A DNA stretch of 64,000 nt from Siculibacillus lacustris (GCF_004328075.1 NZ_SJFN01000004.1:105927-169926); one strand, 5' to 3'. Positions 1 through 8,820 are shown, counted from the stretch's first letter. Numbers and translations are program-made. The notes: a model not told the origin generated them from the letters alone.

Positions 1-2
1 CG

Positions 3-356
3 GTGCCGCCGGAGACCGAATTGCTGCTCGCCCTGGTGCGCTGGCCGCTGTTCTATCTGACCGGGCTGGCGGCGATCGTCATGCTCTATCGCCGCGGGCC
101 GTGCCGGCCGGCGCCGGGCTGGCGCTGGGTGTTGCCGGGGGCGATCGCCGCGGCCACCACCTGGGTGATCGCCTCGGCGAGTTTCTCCTGGTACGTCTCG
201 ACGCTCGCCACCTACCCGGCGACCTATGGGTCGCTGGCTACGGTTGTGGTGGTGCTGACCTGGCTGTGGCTGTCGGCGATGATCCTGCTGGCCGGCGGCG
301 AGATCGTCGCCGAAATCGAGCGCCAGATCGGCTGGCCGCCGGCGGTCGATGCCTGA
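3..356 (+). CDS. YihY/BrkB-family membrane protein, C-terminal part
   Basis: The reading frame is open at the left edge of the window, so only the last ~117 residues are seen. They contain three hydrophobic helices and the end motif YGSLATVVVVLTWLWLSAM followed by a GGEI turn, which is characteristic of the YihY/virulence factor BrkB (formerly RNase BN) family of inner-membrane proteins. The tail ends EIERQIG, as usual for the family. The molecular function of YihY proteins is not established. The gene converges on the TspO gene with a gap of only about 13 bases, so no terminator fits between them. The true start lies outside the window. Confidence 0.8.
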   Translation: MPPETELLLALVRWPLFYLTGLAAIVMLYRRGPCRPAPGWRWVLPGAIAAATTWVIASASFSWYVSTLATYPATYGSLATVVVVLTWLWLSAMILLAGGEIVAEIERQIGWPPAVDA

Positions 357-369
357 AGGCGGGCTCGCG

Positions 370-864
370 TCAGCGGTTCAACCACCACACCCCGAGGTTC
401 AGCGCGGTGGCGAAACAGGTCCACGCCAGATAGGGGACGAGCAGGAGGCCGGCCGGCCGGTCGACGCGGGCGAATCCGACGATGGTCATGACGATCGCCG
501 GCAGGAGCAGGGCCAGCACCACGAGGCCCGCGGGCGGCGAATGCAGGCCGAAGAAGGCGATCGACCACAGGGCGTTGAGGCTGATCTGCACCAGGAACCA
601 GCGGATCGCCGCGCCGCGTCCGGGGGCGTCGGCGTCGCTGCGCAAGATGCGCCAGAAGGCCACGATCATCGTCAGATAGAGGAACGTCCAGGCCGGCGCG
701 AACAGGCCGTTGGGCGGTACGAACCACGGCTTGGCGAGGCCGGCGTACCAGGGGACCAGGGCCGGCAGGGTGACGACGTTGCCGAGCGCGCCGGCGATCG
801 CCACCGGCAGGACGGCCAGTCCGACCGCGACGAGCGGACCGGGGCGGAAGCGGATCGGGGTCAT
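370..864 (-). CDS. tspO: TspO/MBR family tryptophan-rich sensory protein
   Basis: This is a 164-residue integral membrane protein with five predicted helices and the family's aromatic signature: KPWFVPPNGLFAPAW in the first loop, LNALWSIAFFGL in the middle and a tryptophan-rich C terminus (LNLGVWWLNR). TspO proteins bind tetrapyrroles and in alphaproteobacteria are linked to oxygen, light and stress regulation. The ATG at 864 was chosen over an in-frame GTG at 876 because a GAGG lies six bases before it. A GGAAC-N17-CGTT match on this strand (936-961) lies about 70 bases upstream, so transcription by the EcfG stress sigma factor is plausible. It is divergent from the small membrane gene at 1037. 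Confidence 0.88.
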   Translation of the reverse strand: MTPIRFRPGPLVAVGLAVLPVAIAGALGNVVTLPALVPWYAGLAKPWFVPPNGLFAPAWTFLYLTMIVAFWRILRSDADAPGRGAAIRWFLVQISLNALWSIAFFGLHSPPAGLVVLALLLPAIVMTIVGFARVDRPAGLLLVPYLAWTCFATALNLGVWWLNR

Positions 865-935
865 GGAGAGCCTCACGAGGGAGAGGGGATTGCGAGGGGC
901 CGGGCGTCGAGCGGGACGGGACGGGCGTCGACGGC

Positions 936-961
936 AACGCTCGAGCTCGGTCCTCGGTTCC
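936..961 (-). promoter_or_regulatory. Putative EcfG promoter for tspO
   Basis: Read on the minus strand this is GGAAC (961-957), 17 bases, then CGTT (939-936). It matches the known alphaproteobacterial general-stress (EcfG) consensus with the longer spacer, and points at tspO. Confidence 0.5.
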
Positions 962-979
962 CTCTACGGGCGCGGCGGC

Positions 980-1004
980 GGAACGGTTCGGCGATCGATG
1001 CGTT
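980..1004 (+). promoter_or_regulatory. Putative EcfG promoter for the small membrane gene at 1037
   Basis: GGAAC (980-984), exactly 16 bases, then CGTT (1001-1004), a perfect match to the EcfG consensus. The start codon is 33 bases downstream with a strong AAAGGAGG between. It forms a divergent pair with the tspO site. Confidence 0.7.
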
Positions 1005-1036
1005 GTTCCTCCAGTTCCCAACAAAGGAGGTGACCC

Positions 1037-1264
1037 ATGTCCATCGACATTCTCATCGCCGTCCTGATCTACATGATGGTTCAGGCGGTGCTCTTCGGGA
1101 TCGGCGCGATCGCCATCCTCGCCACCCCGCTCGCGGCTCAGGCGATGGTCCTGATGCCGTGGTTCATCGGCCTGTCGTTCCTGGCCTCGATCCCGATCGC
1201 CTGGGCGGTGGCGCCGCGTCTGCGGGCGCGGTTCGAATTGCGCCGTCCCGCGCCGGGCGAGTGA
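1037..1264 (+). CDS. Small two-helix membrane protein, unknown family
   Basis: This 75-residue protein has two hydrophobic helices (about residues 5-30 and 38-58) and a charged arginine-rich tail, so it is probably an inner-membrane hairpin. I do not recognise a named family. The start is well supported by AAAGGAGGTGACCC immediately upstream, one of the strongest ribosome binding sites in the window. A perfect GGAAC-N16-CGTT element sits 33 bases before the ATG, which suggests membership of the general stress regulon. Confidence 0.75.
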   Translation: MSIDILIAVLIYMMVQAVLFGIGAIAILATPLAAQAMVLMPWFIGLSFLASIPIAWAVAPRLRARFELRRPAPGE

Positions 1265-1356
1265 GCTCGACGGGCACCGGTGGATCGGGGTGAACCGTGC
1301 TTTCGCGAAGCCGCCGCCACCTTCGGGTCGCGGCGGATTCGCTACATCGAACGGGC

Positions 1357-3021
1357 TCATTCGTCGGCGGTCAGCGCCTGGATGGTCTCGCGGCGGCGGA
1401 TGCGGGCCGCGTCGATCAGCATCTGCGCGGCCCAGCGGTGGACGTTGCGCTGGCGCACCACGTCGCGCATCAGCCGCATGCGGTCGCGTTGTTCGGATTC
1501 GGGCATGCGCAGGGCCACGGCGAAGGCGTCGGCCATGGCGCGCGTGTCATAAGGATTGACGATCAGCGCCTCCGACAATTCGCGCGAGGCCCCGGCGAAG
1601 CTCGACAGCACCAGCACACCCTGTTCGTCGTCGCGGGCGGCGACGAATTCCTTGGCGACCAGATTCATGCCGTCGTGCAGGCTCGACACCACGCAGACGT
1701 CGGCGGCGCGGAACAGCTCGTAGACCTCGCGCTGGTCGTGGTGGCGGATGACCAGATGGATCGGCTTCCAGCCGGCGGTGCCGTGGGCGGCGTTGATCGC
1801 GTCGGCGAGACGGACGGCGTCGGACTGGAGCTTGTCGTAGGCGCCGAGTTTCGAGCGGGTCGGCGCGGCGGCCTGGACGAAGGCGATCTTCTCCTTCCAT
1901 TCCGGATGCTGGGTGAGCAGGTCGTGGACCGCCGCCATGCGGTCGAGGATGCCCTTGGTGTAGTCGAAGCGCTCGATGCCGACGGCGATGCGGACGTCGT
2001 CGGCGAGGCCGAGACGGGCGTGCACGGCGCGGCGGCACTCGGCGATCGAGCCTTGCGTGGCCAGCGCCGCCGGCGGCCACTCGATCGAGATCGGATAGGG
2101 CCGGATCAGCGTGTCGCGGCCGCGCAGGATGACCGAGCCCTGCTCGCGATCGATGCGGCTCTCCATGAAGCGGTCGGTGGCATCGAGGAAGTTGTTGCAG
2201 TGCTGGCGGGTGTGGAACCCGAGCACGGTCGAGCCGAGCAGGCCGTCGATGATCTCCTCGCGCCACGGGCAGATGCCGAAGGTCTCGCCGTTGGGCCAGG
2301 GGATGTGCCAGAAGGTGATGATCGTCGCCTTGGGCAGGGCGTTGCGGATCATCCGCGGCAACAGAGCGAAGTGATAGTCCTGGACCAGGACGATCGGATC
2401 CTCGCGGCCGGCCTCGGCGACCACCACGTCGGCGAACTTCTGGTTGACCGCCCGATAGGCCTCCCAGTCCTCGGCGCGGAACAAGGGCCGGACGAAGGCG
2501 GTGTGGCACAGCGGCCAGAGGCCTTCGTTGGAGAAGCCGTAATAGTGGCCGTCGATCTCCTCGTCGGACAGCCAGACGCGGCGCAGGGTGTATTCGGGAT
2601 GGGCCGGGGGCACCCGCAGGCGATCGTGCTCGTCGACGGTGTCGTGATCGGCGGAGCCGCTGCCATGGGCGATCCAGGTGCCGCCGCAGGTGCGCATCAC
2701 CGGTTCGAGCGCCGAGACCAGGCCGCTCGCCGGCAGCTGCAGGCTGATCTCGCCCTCGGGAGTGCGGTTGTGGATGTAGGGCTCGCGGTTGGAGACCACC
2801 ATGATCTCGACGTCCGGCAGTTCCTCGTGCAGCAGCTGGGTCAAGGTCTTGGGCGACCATTCGACATAGATGCCGTCGGTGAAGCGGCGGTCGCGCTGGC
2901 GATCGCGGGCATTGGTGCGGTAGCCGACCCGGGTCGGCACCGGGCTGGCGACGGCGGGGTCGTCGGGTCCGGTCCAACGACGCCACAGGGTGGAGAGGAA
3001 GGTGGCGGTCGCGTTGTTCAT
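1357..3021 (-). CDS. otsA: Trehalose-6-phosphate synthase OtsA
   Basis: This 554-residue GT20-family enzyme would transfer glucose from UDP-glucose to glucose-6-phosphate, giving trehalose-6-phosphate in the cytoplasm. Visible family motifs include VVSNREPY near the N terminus, a [10 protein letters not shown] segment, [23 protein letters not shown] and the nucleotide-sugar region [14 protein letters not shown]. It is longer than E. coli OtsA because of an N-terminal extension of ~75 residues. Its ATG overlaps the stop of the upstream GH15 gene as ATGA (3018-3021), so translation is coupled. It is the last gene of an otsB-GH15-otsA operon; trehalose production is a classic output of the alphaproteobacterial general stress response. 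Confidence 0.95.
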   Translation of the reverse strand: MNNATATFLSTLWRRWTGPDDPAVASPVPTRVGYRTNARDRQRDRRFTDGIYVEWSPKTLTQLLHEELPDVEIMVVSNREPYIHNRTPEGEISLQLPASGLVSALEPVMRTCGGTWIAHGSGSADHDTVDEHDRLRVPPAHPEYTLRRVWLSDEEIDGHYYGFSNEGLWPLCHTAFVRPLFRAEDWEAYRAVNQKFADVVVAEAGREDPIVLVQDYHFALLPRMIRNALPKATIITFWHIPWPNGETFGICPWREEIIDGLLGSTVLGFHTRQHCNNFLDATDRFMESRIDREQGSVILRGRDTLIRPYPISIEWPPAALATQGSIAECRRAVHARLGLADDVRIAVGIERFDYTKGILDRMAAVHDLLTQHPEWKEKIAFVQAAAPTRSKLGAYDKLQSDAVRLADAINAAHGTAGWKPIHLVIRHHDQREVYELFRAADVCVVSSLHDGMNLVAKEFVAARDDEQGVLVLSSFAGASRELSEALIVNPYDTRAMADAFAVALRMPESEQRDRMRLMRDVVRQRNVHRWAAQMLIDAARIRRRETIQALTADE

Positions 3022-4802
3022 CGGGGCTGCTCCCATCCTTTCGACAGCCGCATCGCGGCGACGATCATTCCGGCCATCGAATAGGTCTGGGGGAAGTTCC
3101 CCCACAGCTCGCCGGTCTGGGGATCGAGATCCTCCGACAGCAGCCCGACGTGATTGCGCAGGCGCAGCAGCTCTTCGAAGATCCGGCGCGCCTCGTCGGT
3201 GCGGCCGATGGCGGCGAGCGCGTCGACGTACCAGAAGGTGCAGATGGTGAAGGCGACGGTCGGGACGCCGAAATCGTCGGGCACGACGTAGCGCATCAGA
3301 TGGCCGTGGTGGCCGAGGTTCGCGGCGATGGCGTCGACGGTGGCGACGAACCGCGGATCGGCGGCCTCGACGATGCCGAGCTCGTGGAGCAGCAGCAGAC
3401 TGGCGTCGAGTTCGTCGCCGTCGAGACTGCCGGCGAAGTAACCGGCCTCGTTCCAGGCGCGGTCGAGGATGGTGCCGCGCAGATCGTCGGCGGCGGCGCG
3501 CCAGCGGGCGCCGTTCTCGCCGAGGCCGAGCTTCGCGGCGATGCGGGCGAGCCGGTCGCAGGCCACCCAGCACATCACCGCCGAATGGGTGTGGACCTTT
3601 GTGCGGCTGCGATATTCCCAGATGCCTGCGTCGGGGGTCAGCGCCCGGGCGAGCGCGCGCGTGCCGAGCGGTTCGAGCAGCGCGAACAGGCCGGGCCCGC
3701 CCATTTCCGGCAGGCGCTCGTCGAAGAACATCTGCCAGGCGGCGAGGATGACGCTGCCGTAGACGTCGTGCTGGACCTGCTCGCGGGCCGCGTTGCCGAT
3801 CCGCACCGGGCCGTTGCCGCGATAGCCGGCGAGCGTCGGGGCGACGTATTCGTCGATCGGCCGCTCGGGGACGACGGCATAGACCGGCTTCAGATCGGGT
3901 CCGCGCTCCAGCGCGATGACGTCGGTGACGTAGGCGATGAAGCGTTCCATGGTCGGGGTCGCGCCGACCCGGTTGAGGGCATGGACGGTGAAATAGGCGT
4001 CGCGGATCCAGCAGTAGCGATAGTCCCAGTTGCGCTCGGTGCCGGAGGATTCCGGGATCGAGGTGGTAAGCGCCGCGACGATCGCGCCGGTGTCCTCGAA
4101 GCTGCACAGCTGCAGGGTGATCGCCGCGCGGATCACCGCCTCCTGCCACTCGAAGGGCACGTTGAGGGTGCGGACCCAGTCGAGCCAGTGGCCACGGGTG
4201 CGTTCGAGGAAGTCGTGACCGATGCGGTCGGTCGAATCCGGCAGGGTCTCGTCGGAGTGGACGATGAGGGTCATGCGCCGCGTCAGCACGAAGGCGGTCT
4301 CTTCGGCGATGTGGGTGATCGGCGCATCGGTGGTCAGGCGGACGGTGCCGGCGGCGGTGACGTAGCGGACGTGGCTCGATCCGACGATCGCCGGGGCGGC
4401 GGCGTCGGCCGGCCCACGCGGCCGCATGCGGATGCGGATGCGCGGCAGGCCGGCGATCGGCTCGATCACCCGGACGATGTTGAGCGGCCGATAGGTCCGC
4501 CCGTGCTGGCGGAAGCGCGGCACGAAGTCGAGGATGCGGAAGCTGGCGCCGTCGCGGTCGGTGAGGATGGTCTCGACGATGGCGGTGTTGCGCACATAGC
4601 GCTGGTCGGTGCTGGCCTCGTCGTCGAAGCCGATCGAGAAGAAGCCCTTCTGGGGATCGTCGCCGTCGATCAGCGCCGAGAAGATCGGTTCGCCGTCGAG
4701 GCGCGGCCAGCAGCCCCAGACGATGGCGCCGTGACGATCGATGAGGGCGGCGATGGAGCTGTTGCCGATGACGGCGAGGTCGAGCGACGGCCGGGCGATC
4801 AT
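3018..4802 (-). CDS. Glycoside hydrolase family 15 protein (glucoamylase/trehalase-like)
   Basis: This is a 594-residue cytoplasmic protein without a signal peptide. The N terminus (LDLAVIGNSSIAALIDRHGAIVWGCWP) and the central WDYRYCWIRDAY motif are typical of bacterial GH15 enzymes, as is the GELWGNFPQTYSMAGM stretch near the C terminus. GH15 covers glucoamylases, glucodextranases and trehalases. Lying between otsB and otsA, it may hydrolyse trehalose or a related glucoside and so balance the synthesis genes, but its substrate cannot be read from sequence. ATGA overlaps join it both to otsB (4799-4802) and to otsA. Confidence 0.9.
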   Translation of the reverse strand: MIARPSLDLAVIGNSSIAALIDRHGAIVWGCWPRLDGEPIFSALIDGDDPQKGFFSIGFDDEASTDQRYVRNTAIVETILTDRDGASFRILDFVPRFRQHGRTYRPLNIVRVIEPIAGLPRIRIRMRPRGPADAAAPAIVGSSHVRYVTAAGTVRLTTDAPITHIAEETAFVLTRRMTLIVHSDETLPDSTDRIGHDFLERTRGHWLDWVRTLNVPFEWQEAVIRAAITLQLCSFEDTGAIVAALTTSIPESSGTERNWDYRYCWIRDAYFTVHALNRVGATPTMERFIAYVTDVIALERGPDLKPVYAVVPERPIDEYVAPTLAGYRGNGPVRIGNAAREQVQHDVYGSVILAAWQMFFDERLPEMGGPGLFALLEPLGTRALARALTPDAGIWEYRSRTKVHTHSAVMCWVACDRLARIAAKLGLGENGARWRAAADDLRGTILDRAWNEAGYFAGSLDGDELDASLLLLHELGIVEAADPRFVATVDAIAANLGHHGHLMRYVVPDDFGVPTVAFTICTFWYVDALAAIGRTDEARRIFEELLRLRNHVGLLSEDLDPQTGELWGNFPQTYSMAGMIVAAMRLSKGWEQPR

Positions 4803-5575
4803 GGAGTGGTCCTTTCGACGAGGGCGGCGAGCCAGGCGCGGACCTGGGCGGGGCCTCGGAAGTCGGCGATCTCGTCGGTGAAGTGTTCGCCGGCGACGCG
4901 CAGGGCGATGCCGCCGAGGTGCTCGGCCGCCTCGAAGGCACTTTCGTCGGAGACGTCGTCGCCGATCATGATCGGGCGACGGCCGTGGAAGGCCGGCAGT
5001 TCGGCGATGGCGGCGATCGCCGCCCCCTTGGAGACCCGGCGCGGCACGATCTCGAACACCCGACGTCCGCGGGTGAGGATCAGATCGGCCTCGGCTTGGA
5101 CTTCGGCGAGGGCATGGCGCAACTCGGCCTCGAGATAGGCGGAGGCGGTGGGGACGGCGCGCCAGTGGACGGCGATCGAGGTGCCCTTGTGCTCGACGAG
5201 CACGCCGGGCACGGCGCGCACGACGCGGGTCACCCGCTCGAACACGTTGTCGGCGATCGGTTCGGCCAGCCGGGTCACGGCGTCGTCGGCGCCGAGGCGC
5301 AGGGCACCGCCGTGGACGCCGGCGACCACCATCTTCAAGGGCGCGAGAAACCCGTCGATGTCGGCGACGGTGCGGCCGGTGACGATCGCCACGGCGCCGT
5401 CGAAGGCCACCTGGAGGCGGCCGAGCAGGGCGACCAGGGTCGCCGGGACGGCGGTGCCGTCGGGCGTCTCGGCGATCTCGACCAGCGTGCCGTCGAAATC
5501 GAGGAACAGCGCCTCGGTGCGGGCTTCGGCGACGACGGCGGGGCCGCCGGCCTGGGACGCGGTGGCTGCGGACAT
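4799..5575 (-). CDS. otsB: Trehalose-6-phosphate phosphatase OtsB
   Basis: This 258-residue HAD-superfamily phosphatase carries motif I as LFLDFDGTLVEI near residue 30 (two catalytic aspartates), a VTGRT segment and the C-terminal GDDVSDESAFEAA motif. It would dephosphorylate trehalose-6-phosphate to trehalose. It is the first gene of the otsB-GH15-otsA operon. The ATG at 5575 was chosen; a TTG two codons upstream has a slightly better placed AGAGG and cannot be excluded. I saw no perfect EcfG-type promoter in the ~100 bases before it, so its promoter remains unassigned. Confidence 0.92.
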   Translation of the reverse strand: MSAATASQAGGPAVVAEARTEALFLDFDGTLVEIAETPDGTAVPATLVALLGRLQVAFDGAVAIVTGRTVADIDGFLAPLKMVVAGVHGGALRLGADDAVTRLAEPIADNVFERVTRVVRAVPGVLVEHKGTSIAVHWRAVPTASAYLEAELRHALAEVQAEADLILTRGRRVFEIVPRRVSKGAAIAAIAELPAFHGRRPIMIGDDVSDESAFEAAEHLGGIALRVAGEHFTDEIADFRGPAQVRAWLAALVERTTP

Positions 5576-5675
5576 CTGCAAGAGGGCACCTCTTCCCGGG
5601 GGGATTCGTCGGAAATCCTCCCGCGGCGCGCCGAGGGGGGCAGCGCGACGCGAGAGGATCTCGGTTCGACGGCGA

Positions 5676-5951
5676 TCAGCGATAGCGACAGACGCGGCGG
5701 TCGAGGCCGGCGTCCCAGTAGCAGGAGCGCGCGGCGTGGCGCGGCCGGGTGGCGTCGGCGACGACCGCGCCGACCGCGGCCCCGGCGACGCCGCCGACCA
5801 GGGCGCCGCCGACCGAGTTGGAGGCGACGCCGCCGATGATCGCGCCGCCGACCCCGCCGATACCGGCGCCTTCGGCCATGCGGGTGTCACGGGCATTGGC
5901 GCAGGCGCCGAGGGTGAGGGCGACGGCGATGAGGGCGATGGTGGTCTTCAT
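5676..5951 (-). CDS. Glycine-zipper lipoprotein
   Basis: This 91-residue protein starts with a lipoprotein signal peptide (lipobox LGAC near residue 17), followed by a glycine-zipper region of GxxxG repeats (GAGIGGVGGAIIGGVASNSVGGALVGG) and a basic tail with two cysteines. Such proteins are small outer- or inner-membrane-anchored stress proteins of unclear role. AGGA seven bases before the ATG supports the start. It follows the SH3 gene on the same strand by 38 bases, so the two are probably co-transcribed. Confidence 0.75.
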   Translation of the reverse strand: MKTTIALIAVALTLGACANARDTRMAEGAGIGGVGGAIIGGVASNSVGGALVGGVAGAAVGAVVADATRPRHAARSCYWDAGLDRRVCRYR

Positions 5952-5989
5952 GTCAGGTCCTCGCGGGGTTGGGGAACGGTGGTCTTGGT

Positions 5990-6817
5990 TCAACGGCAAC
6001 GGCCGGCATCGGTGCAGGGGGGATTGGCGGCCGGTGCGGCCGGCTGCTGCCTTGCCGGAGGCGCGGCCCGCGGCGGCTGGGCGCGCGGTTCGGTGCGCTG
6101 GGGCTGAGCGCGTGGCGGGGCCGCTTCCTGGCGCTGTACCGGCGCCCGCATCTGCGGGGGTGCCGCCCGGGGCGTCGTCTCGCTGCGCGCCGGTCGACCC
6201 GATGCGCTCGCCGCGGCGGGATCGGCGGGAATCACGTCACGACGGCCGTGGTCGCGGGGTGTGCGTACGCCGGGGTCGGCGGGACGCCGTCCGACGAAAT
6301 TCTGGTCGGACGGGGGGACCCGCTGCGGCCGCACGAAGGCATCGCCAGCGGGCTGCCGATCGGGGCGGGACGTGCCCATGGCCGGGCGCTCCGAATTCGG
6401 CGGTCGCCCACCGTGACCGCGCCAGTAGCGGTCGTTGCGGTAGAAGGAGCGATCCTCGTAGTGGCTGCCCCAGTAATCGGCCATGCCGAAGGAGAGGATC
6501 GACAGGCCGAACATCGCCGCAGCCGGGTCGGAGATGCGAATGCGGCGACCCTCGCCGGCCAGTTCGATGCGGCTGCCGGGGAACCAGCCGCGATCGCCGT
6601 CGATCGAGACGTCGCACCAGGTGCGGCCGCGCAGACAGCCGTAGACGTCGAGGCTGTCGCCGCGGGCGACCCGGGCGATCGCCGGATAGTCGGACTGCGG
6701 CCCGGCCCGGAGCGTGCCGGAGGAGCGCGCCCAGCCTTCGGCGGCGGACGCGGCGGCGGGTAGCGCCAGGGTGGCGAGGATCAGGGTGATCGCCGAGATC
6801 GTACTGCGATGGGTCAT
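5990..6817 (-). CDS. Secreted SH3-domain protein with Pro/Arg/Gln-rich tail
   Basis: This 275-residue protein has a signal peptide cleaved after about residue 26 (ALPAAASAAEG), then a bacterial SH3 (SH3_3-like) domain: SSGTLRAGPQSDYPAIARVARGD and GRTWCDVSIDGDRGWFPGSRIE, about residues 30-85. The remaining two thirds are low-complexity, rich in proline, arginine, glutamine and alanine. SH3_3 domains usually bind cell-wall peptides, so an envelope role is likely. A perfect EcfG-type promoter lies upstream at 6948-6972. Confidence 0.75.
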   Translation of the reverse strand: MTHRSTISAITLILATLALPAAASAAEGWARSSGTLRAGPQSDYPAIARVARGDSLDVYGCLRGRTWCDVSIDGDRGWFPGSRIELAGEGRRIRISDPAAAMFGLSILSFGMADYWGSHYEDRSFYRNDRYWRGHGGRPPNSERPAMGTSRPDRQPAGDAFVRPQRVPPSDQNFVGRRPADPGVRTPRDHGRRDVIPADPAAASASGRPARSETTPRAAPPQMRAPVQRQEAAPPRAQPQRTEPRAQPPRAAPPARQQPAAPAANPPCTDAGRCR

Positions 6818-6947
6818 GGAGGTTTCCTCTCGTGCGCTCGGCGGCCGGTACGTCGGGGTGCCGGCGCGAGGTTCTCGGAACCCGCGGAGCGTCACCACGA
6901 CGAGGGGGAGCGAAGCGTCGACTTCGTGGTTCTCGTCTGCCGGAGAG

Positions 6948-6972
6948 AACGCGCCGGCCGCGCTTTGGTTCC
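6948..6972 (-). promoter_or_regulatory. Putative EcfG promoter for the SH3 protein gene
   Basis: On the minus strand this reads GGAAC (6972-6968), 16 bases, CGTT (6951-6948), a perfect consensus match about 130 bases before the start at 6817. Confidence 0.65.
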
Positions 6973-6994
6973 CGCGCCGCGCCGAAAAGACGGT

Positions 6995-7738
6995 TCAGAT
7001 CAGCGGGCGACGCTCCGGTGGTCGGGCGTCGGCGGCGGCCAGGGTGGCCATCGCGCCTTCGTCGTGGATCTCCAGGCGGCGATCGGCGAGGGTGAAGACC
7101 CCGGTGGTGCGCAGCCGCTGCAGGGTCTTGTTGAAGGTCACCAGCGACATGCCGAGGGTGTCGGCGAGATGCTGCTGGGTCATCGGCAGGGTCAGGGCAC
7201 CGCCCTCCAGGACGCCGCTCTCGCGCGCCCGGCGCCACAGGTGCCACAACAGGAAGGCGACGCGTTCGCGCGCGTGCCGCCGGCCGACGGCCAACAGCTG
7301 GTCGTCGAGCAGACGCTCCTCGCGGGCGGCGAGCCAGGTCAGGTTGCGGGCGAGCGGCGGGTGATTGCGGAACAGTTCGTCGAGGCGATCGCGCGAGAAG
7401 ACGCACAGGCGGACGTCGGTCAGCGCCTCGATGCCGTGTTCCAGCGCCTGGGCGAGGGTCGCCTGGAGGCCGATGAAGTCGCCGGGCAGGACGTAGTTGA
7501 GAATCTGGCGCCGACCGTCGGGCAGCGACTTGTAGCGGAAGGCCCAACCCGACAGCACCGTGAAGAGATGGGGCGAGGTAGCACCTTCCAGGTAGATCGC
7601 GCCGCCGGGGCGGGCGTGGAGCTCGCCCATCTTGAAGCTCGACACGAAATCGAGCTCGGCGCCGACCGCCTCGATGAAGATCGCGCGCTTGCGCAGGGGA
7701 CAGGCGGGACAGGCGATCTGGCGACCGGAGTCGGTCAT
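6995..7738 (-). CDS. Crp/Fnr family transcriptional regulator
   Basis: This 247-residue regulator has a cyclic-nucleotide-binding-like beta barrel (about residues 30-150, with YLEGATSPHLFTVLSGWAFRY) and a C-terminal winged helix (LPMTQQHLADTLGMSLVTFNKTLQRL). An N-terminal CPACPLRK motif gives two cysteines, but the full four-cysteine set of an FNR iron-sulfur cluster is not obvious. A well-spaced AAAGGA precedes the ATG at 7738. Its ligand and targets are unknown. It is divergent from the receiver-domain gene at 7918, and I saw no EcfG site between them. Confidence 0.85.
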   Translation of the reverse strand: MTDSGRQIACPACPLRKRAIFIEAVGAELDFVSSFKMGELHARPGGAIYLEGATSPHLFTVLSGWAFRYKSLPDGRRQILNYVLPGDFIGLQATLAQALEHGIEALTDVRLCVFSRDRLDELFRNHPPLARNLTWLAAREERLLDDQLLAVGRRHARERVAFLLWHLWRRARESGVLEGGALTLPMTQQHLADTLGMSLVTFNKTLQRLRTTGVFTLADRRLEIHDEGAMATLAAADARPPERRPLI

Positions 7739-7917
7739 GCGATCCTTTCTCGAACGATCCGCGGCGAAAGGCGCCGGATGTGTCGTTCTTAAATGCGCCG
7801 CCCCGACGGGGCGGTCCAAAGTGTCGGTCCGAACCGCCGCCGGCCGCCTCCGCCGCCCGCGAGGTCCCTCACCGACCGGGCCGCGACGCTCGACGGTCTC
7901 ACGAGAGTTTCGTCCCG

Positions 7918-8349
7918 ATGAATTCCCGATTGCCCAGGATCGACGATGTCGCGCCGTGGACCGCCCTGCTCGTCGAAGACGAGGCGCTGATCGCCGCGTC
8001 GACCGAAGCGCTCCTGTTCGAACTCGGCGCCACCGAGGTGCGTTGGGCGACCACCGTCGAAGAGGCCGAACGCCAGATCGAGACCGAGGCGCCGACCATC
8101 GCCGTGGTCGACTGGTTCGTCGGCCGGCGAACCGCCGAGCCGTTGGTCAACCGCCTCGCGGACCAGGGCGTCGGCATTCTGCTGCTGACCGGGGCGTCAC
8201 CCGAAGACATCGTGCGGCCGGCCGACGCCGAGATCCTGGTGCTCGGAAAGCCGGCCCGCGACGCCGCGGTCGCCGAGGCGATCCGAAGGTTGTTGCGTCG
8301 CGGGCCGGAAGACTTCGCCGTCACCGATAGAAGATGGCGAGCAGAATGA
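7918..8349 (+). CDS. Single-domain response regulator
   Basis: This 143-residue stand-alone receiver domain carries the acidic pair in LLVEDEALIAA, the phosphoacceptor Asp65 in AVVDWF, and the LLTGAS threonine and VLGKPA lysine positions. There is no output domain, so it acts by protein-protein contact or as a phosphate sink. Alphaproteobacterial single-domain receivers of this kind often tune the PhyR pathway, which is encoded 9 kb away; that link is inference. The ribosome binding site is weak. The 3' end overlaps the tiny minus-strand gene at 8321-8398 by 29 bases. Confidence 0.82.
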   Translation: MNSRLPRIDDVAPWTALLVEDEALIAASTEALLFELGATEVRWATTVEEAERQIETEAPTIAVVDWFVGRRTAEPLVNRLADQGVGILLLTGASPEDIVRPADAEILVLGKPARDAAVAEAIRRLLRRGPEDFAVTDRRWRAE

Positions 8350-8398
8350 TGATCGGAATCGGCACGCCGACCAGCCAGAGAAGAATTCCGCGTCCCAT
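8321..8398 (-). CDS. 25-residue single-helix membrane protein
   Basis: The frame encodes MGRGILLWLVGVPIPIIIL followed by LAIFYR, a single membrane-spanning helix with charged ends. GAAAGGA sits seven bases before the ATG at 8398. I recall very short proteins of this type being common in proteobacteria and often unannotated because of size; that is from memory, not a search. It overlaps the end of the receiver gene in antisense. A GGAAC-N17-CGTT element lies about 130 bases upstream on the same strand, and the neighbouring DUF1328 gene is a similar small membrane stress protein. Confidence 0.6.
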   Translation of the reverse strand: MGRGILLWLVGVPIPIIILLAIFYR

Positions 8399-8526
8399 GA
8401 TCGGGTCCTTTCGGTGAGAGATGGGCGGGCTCGTCGACTCGGTTCGACCGACCCGACGAGGTGGCGCCGAGGTGCCGCCGAGGCGCCGGCCGGCGATGCG
8501 CGAGCCGAACGATGCTCGCAGGGCAC

Positions 8527-8552
8527 AACGTCGATGCCGGCCGATCGGTTCC
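8527..8552 (-). promoter_or_regulatory. Putative EcfG promoter for the 25-residue protein gene
   Basis: On the minus strand: GGAAC (8552-8548), 17 bases, CGTT (8530-8527). It points at the small gene at 8398. Confidence 0.45.
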
Positions 8553-8597
8553 GCCGACCCGGGCGTTCGTCCCTGGCGATCAAATCGGCGGGGCGGG

Positions 8598-8622
8598 GGA
8601 ACGAGATCGAAGCTGCGGCGTT
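8598..8622 (+). promoter_or_regulatory. Putative EcfG promoter for the DUF1328 gene
   Basis: GGAAC (8598-8602), 16 bases, CGTT (8619-8622), a perfect match 33 bases before the ATG at 8656. The spacing to the start is the same as at 980-1004. Confidence 0.7.
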
Positions 8623-8655
8623 ACACCTCGCGAAAAGGTTCGTGGGGAGTCCGTC

Positions 8656-8820
8656 ATGTTGCAGTGGTCTCTGATCTTTCTGGTGGTCGCGCTGATCGCG
8701 GCGGTGTTCGGCTTCGGCGGCGTCGCCGCCACCTCGGCGGGCATCGCGCGCATTCTGTTCGGCGTGTTCCTGCTGCTGTTCCTGGTGTCCTTCGTGATGC
8801 AGATGCTCGGACGCGCATGA
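8656..8820 (+). CDS. DUF1328 family small membrane protein
   Basis: This 54-residue protein has the typical DUF1328 sequence: [20 protein letters not shown] followed by [18 protein letters not shown], two transmembrane helices joined by a small glycine/alanine loop. Function is unknown, but such genes are recurrent members of stress regulons. GGGGAG precedes the ATG and a perfect EcfG-type promoter is 33 bases upstream. Confidence 0.88.
   Translation: MLQWSLIFLVVALIAAVFGFGGVAATSAGIARILFGVFLLLFLVSFVMQMLGRA

Noticed and set aside
1297..5138. Long plus-strand frames opposite the trehalose operon
   Set aside because: They mirror the codon bias of otsA, GH15 and otsB and lack ribosome binding sites or family motifs.
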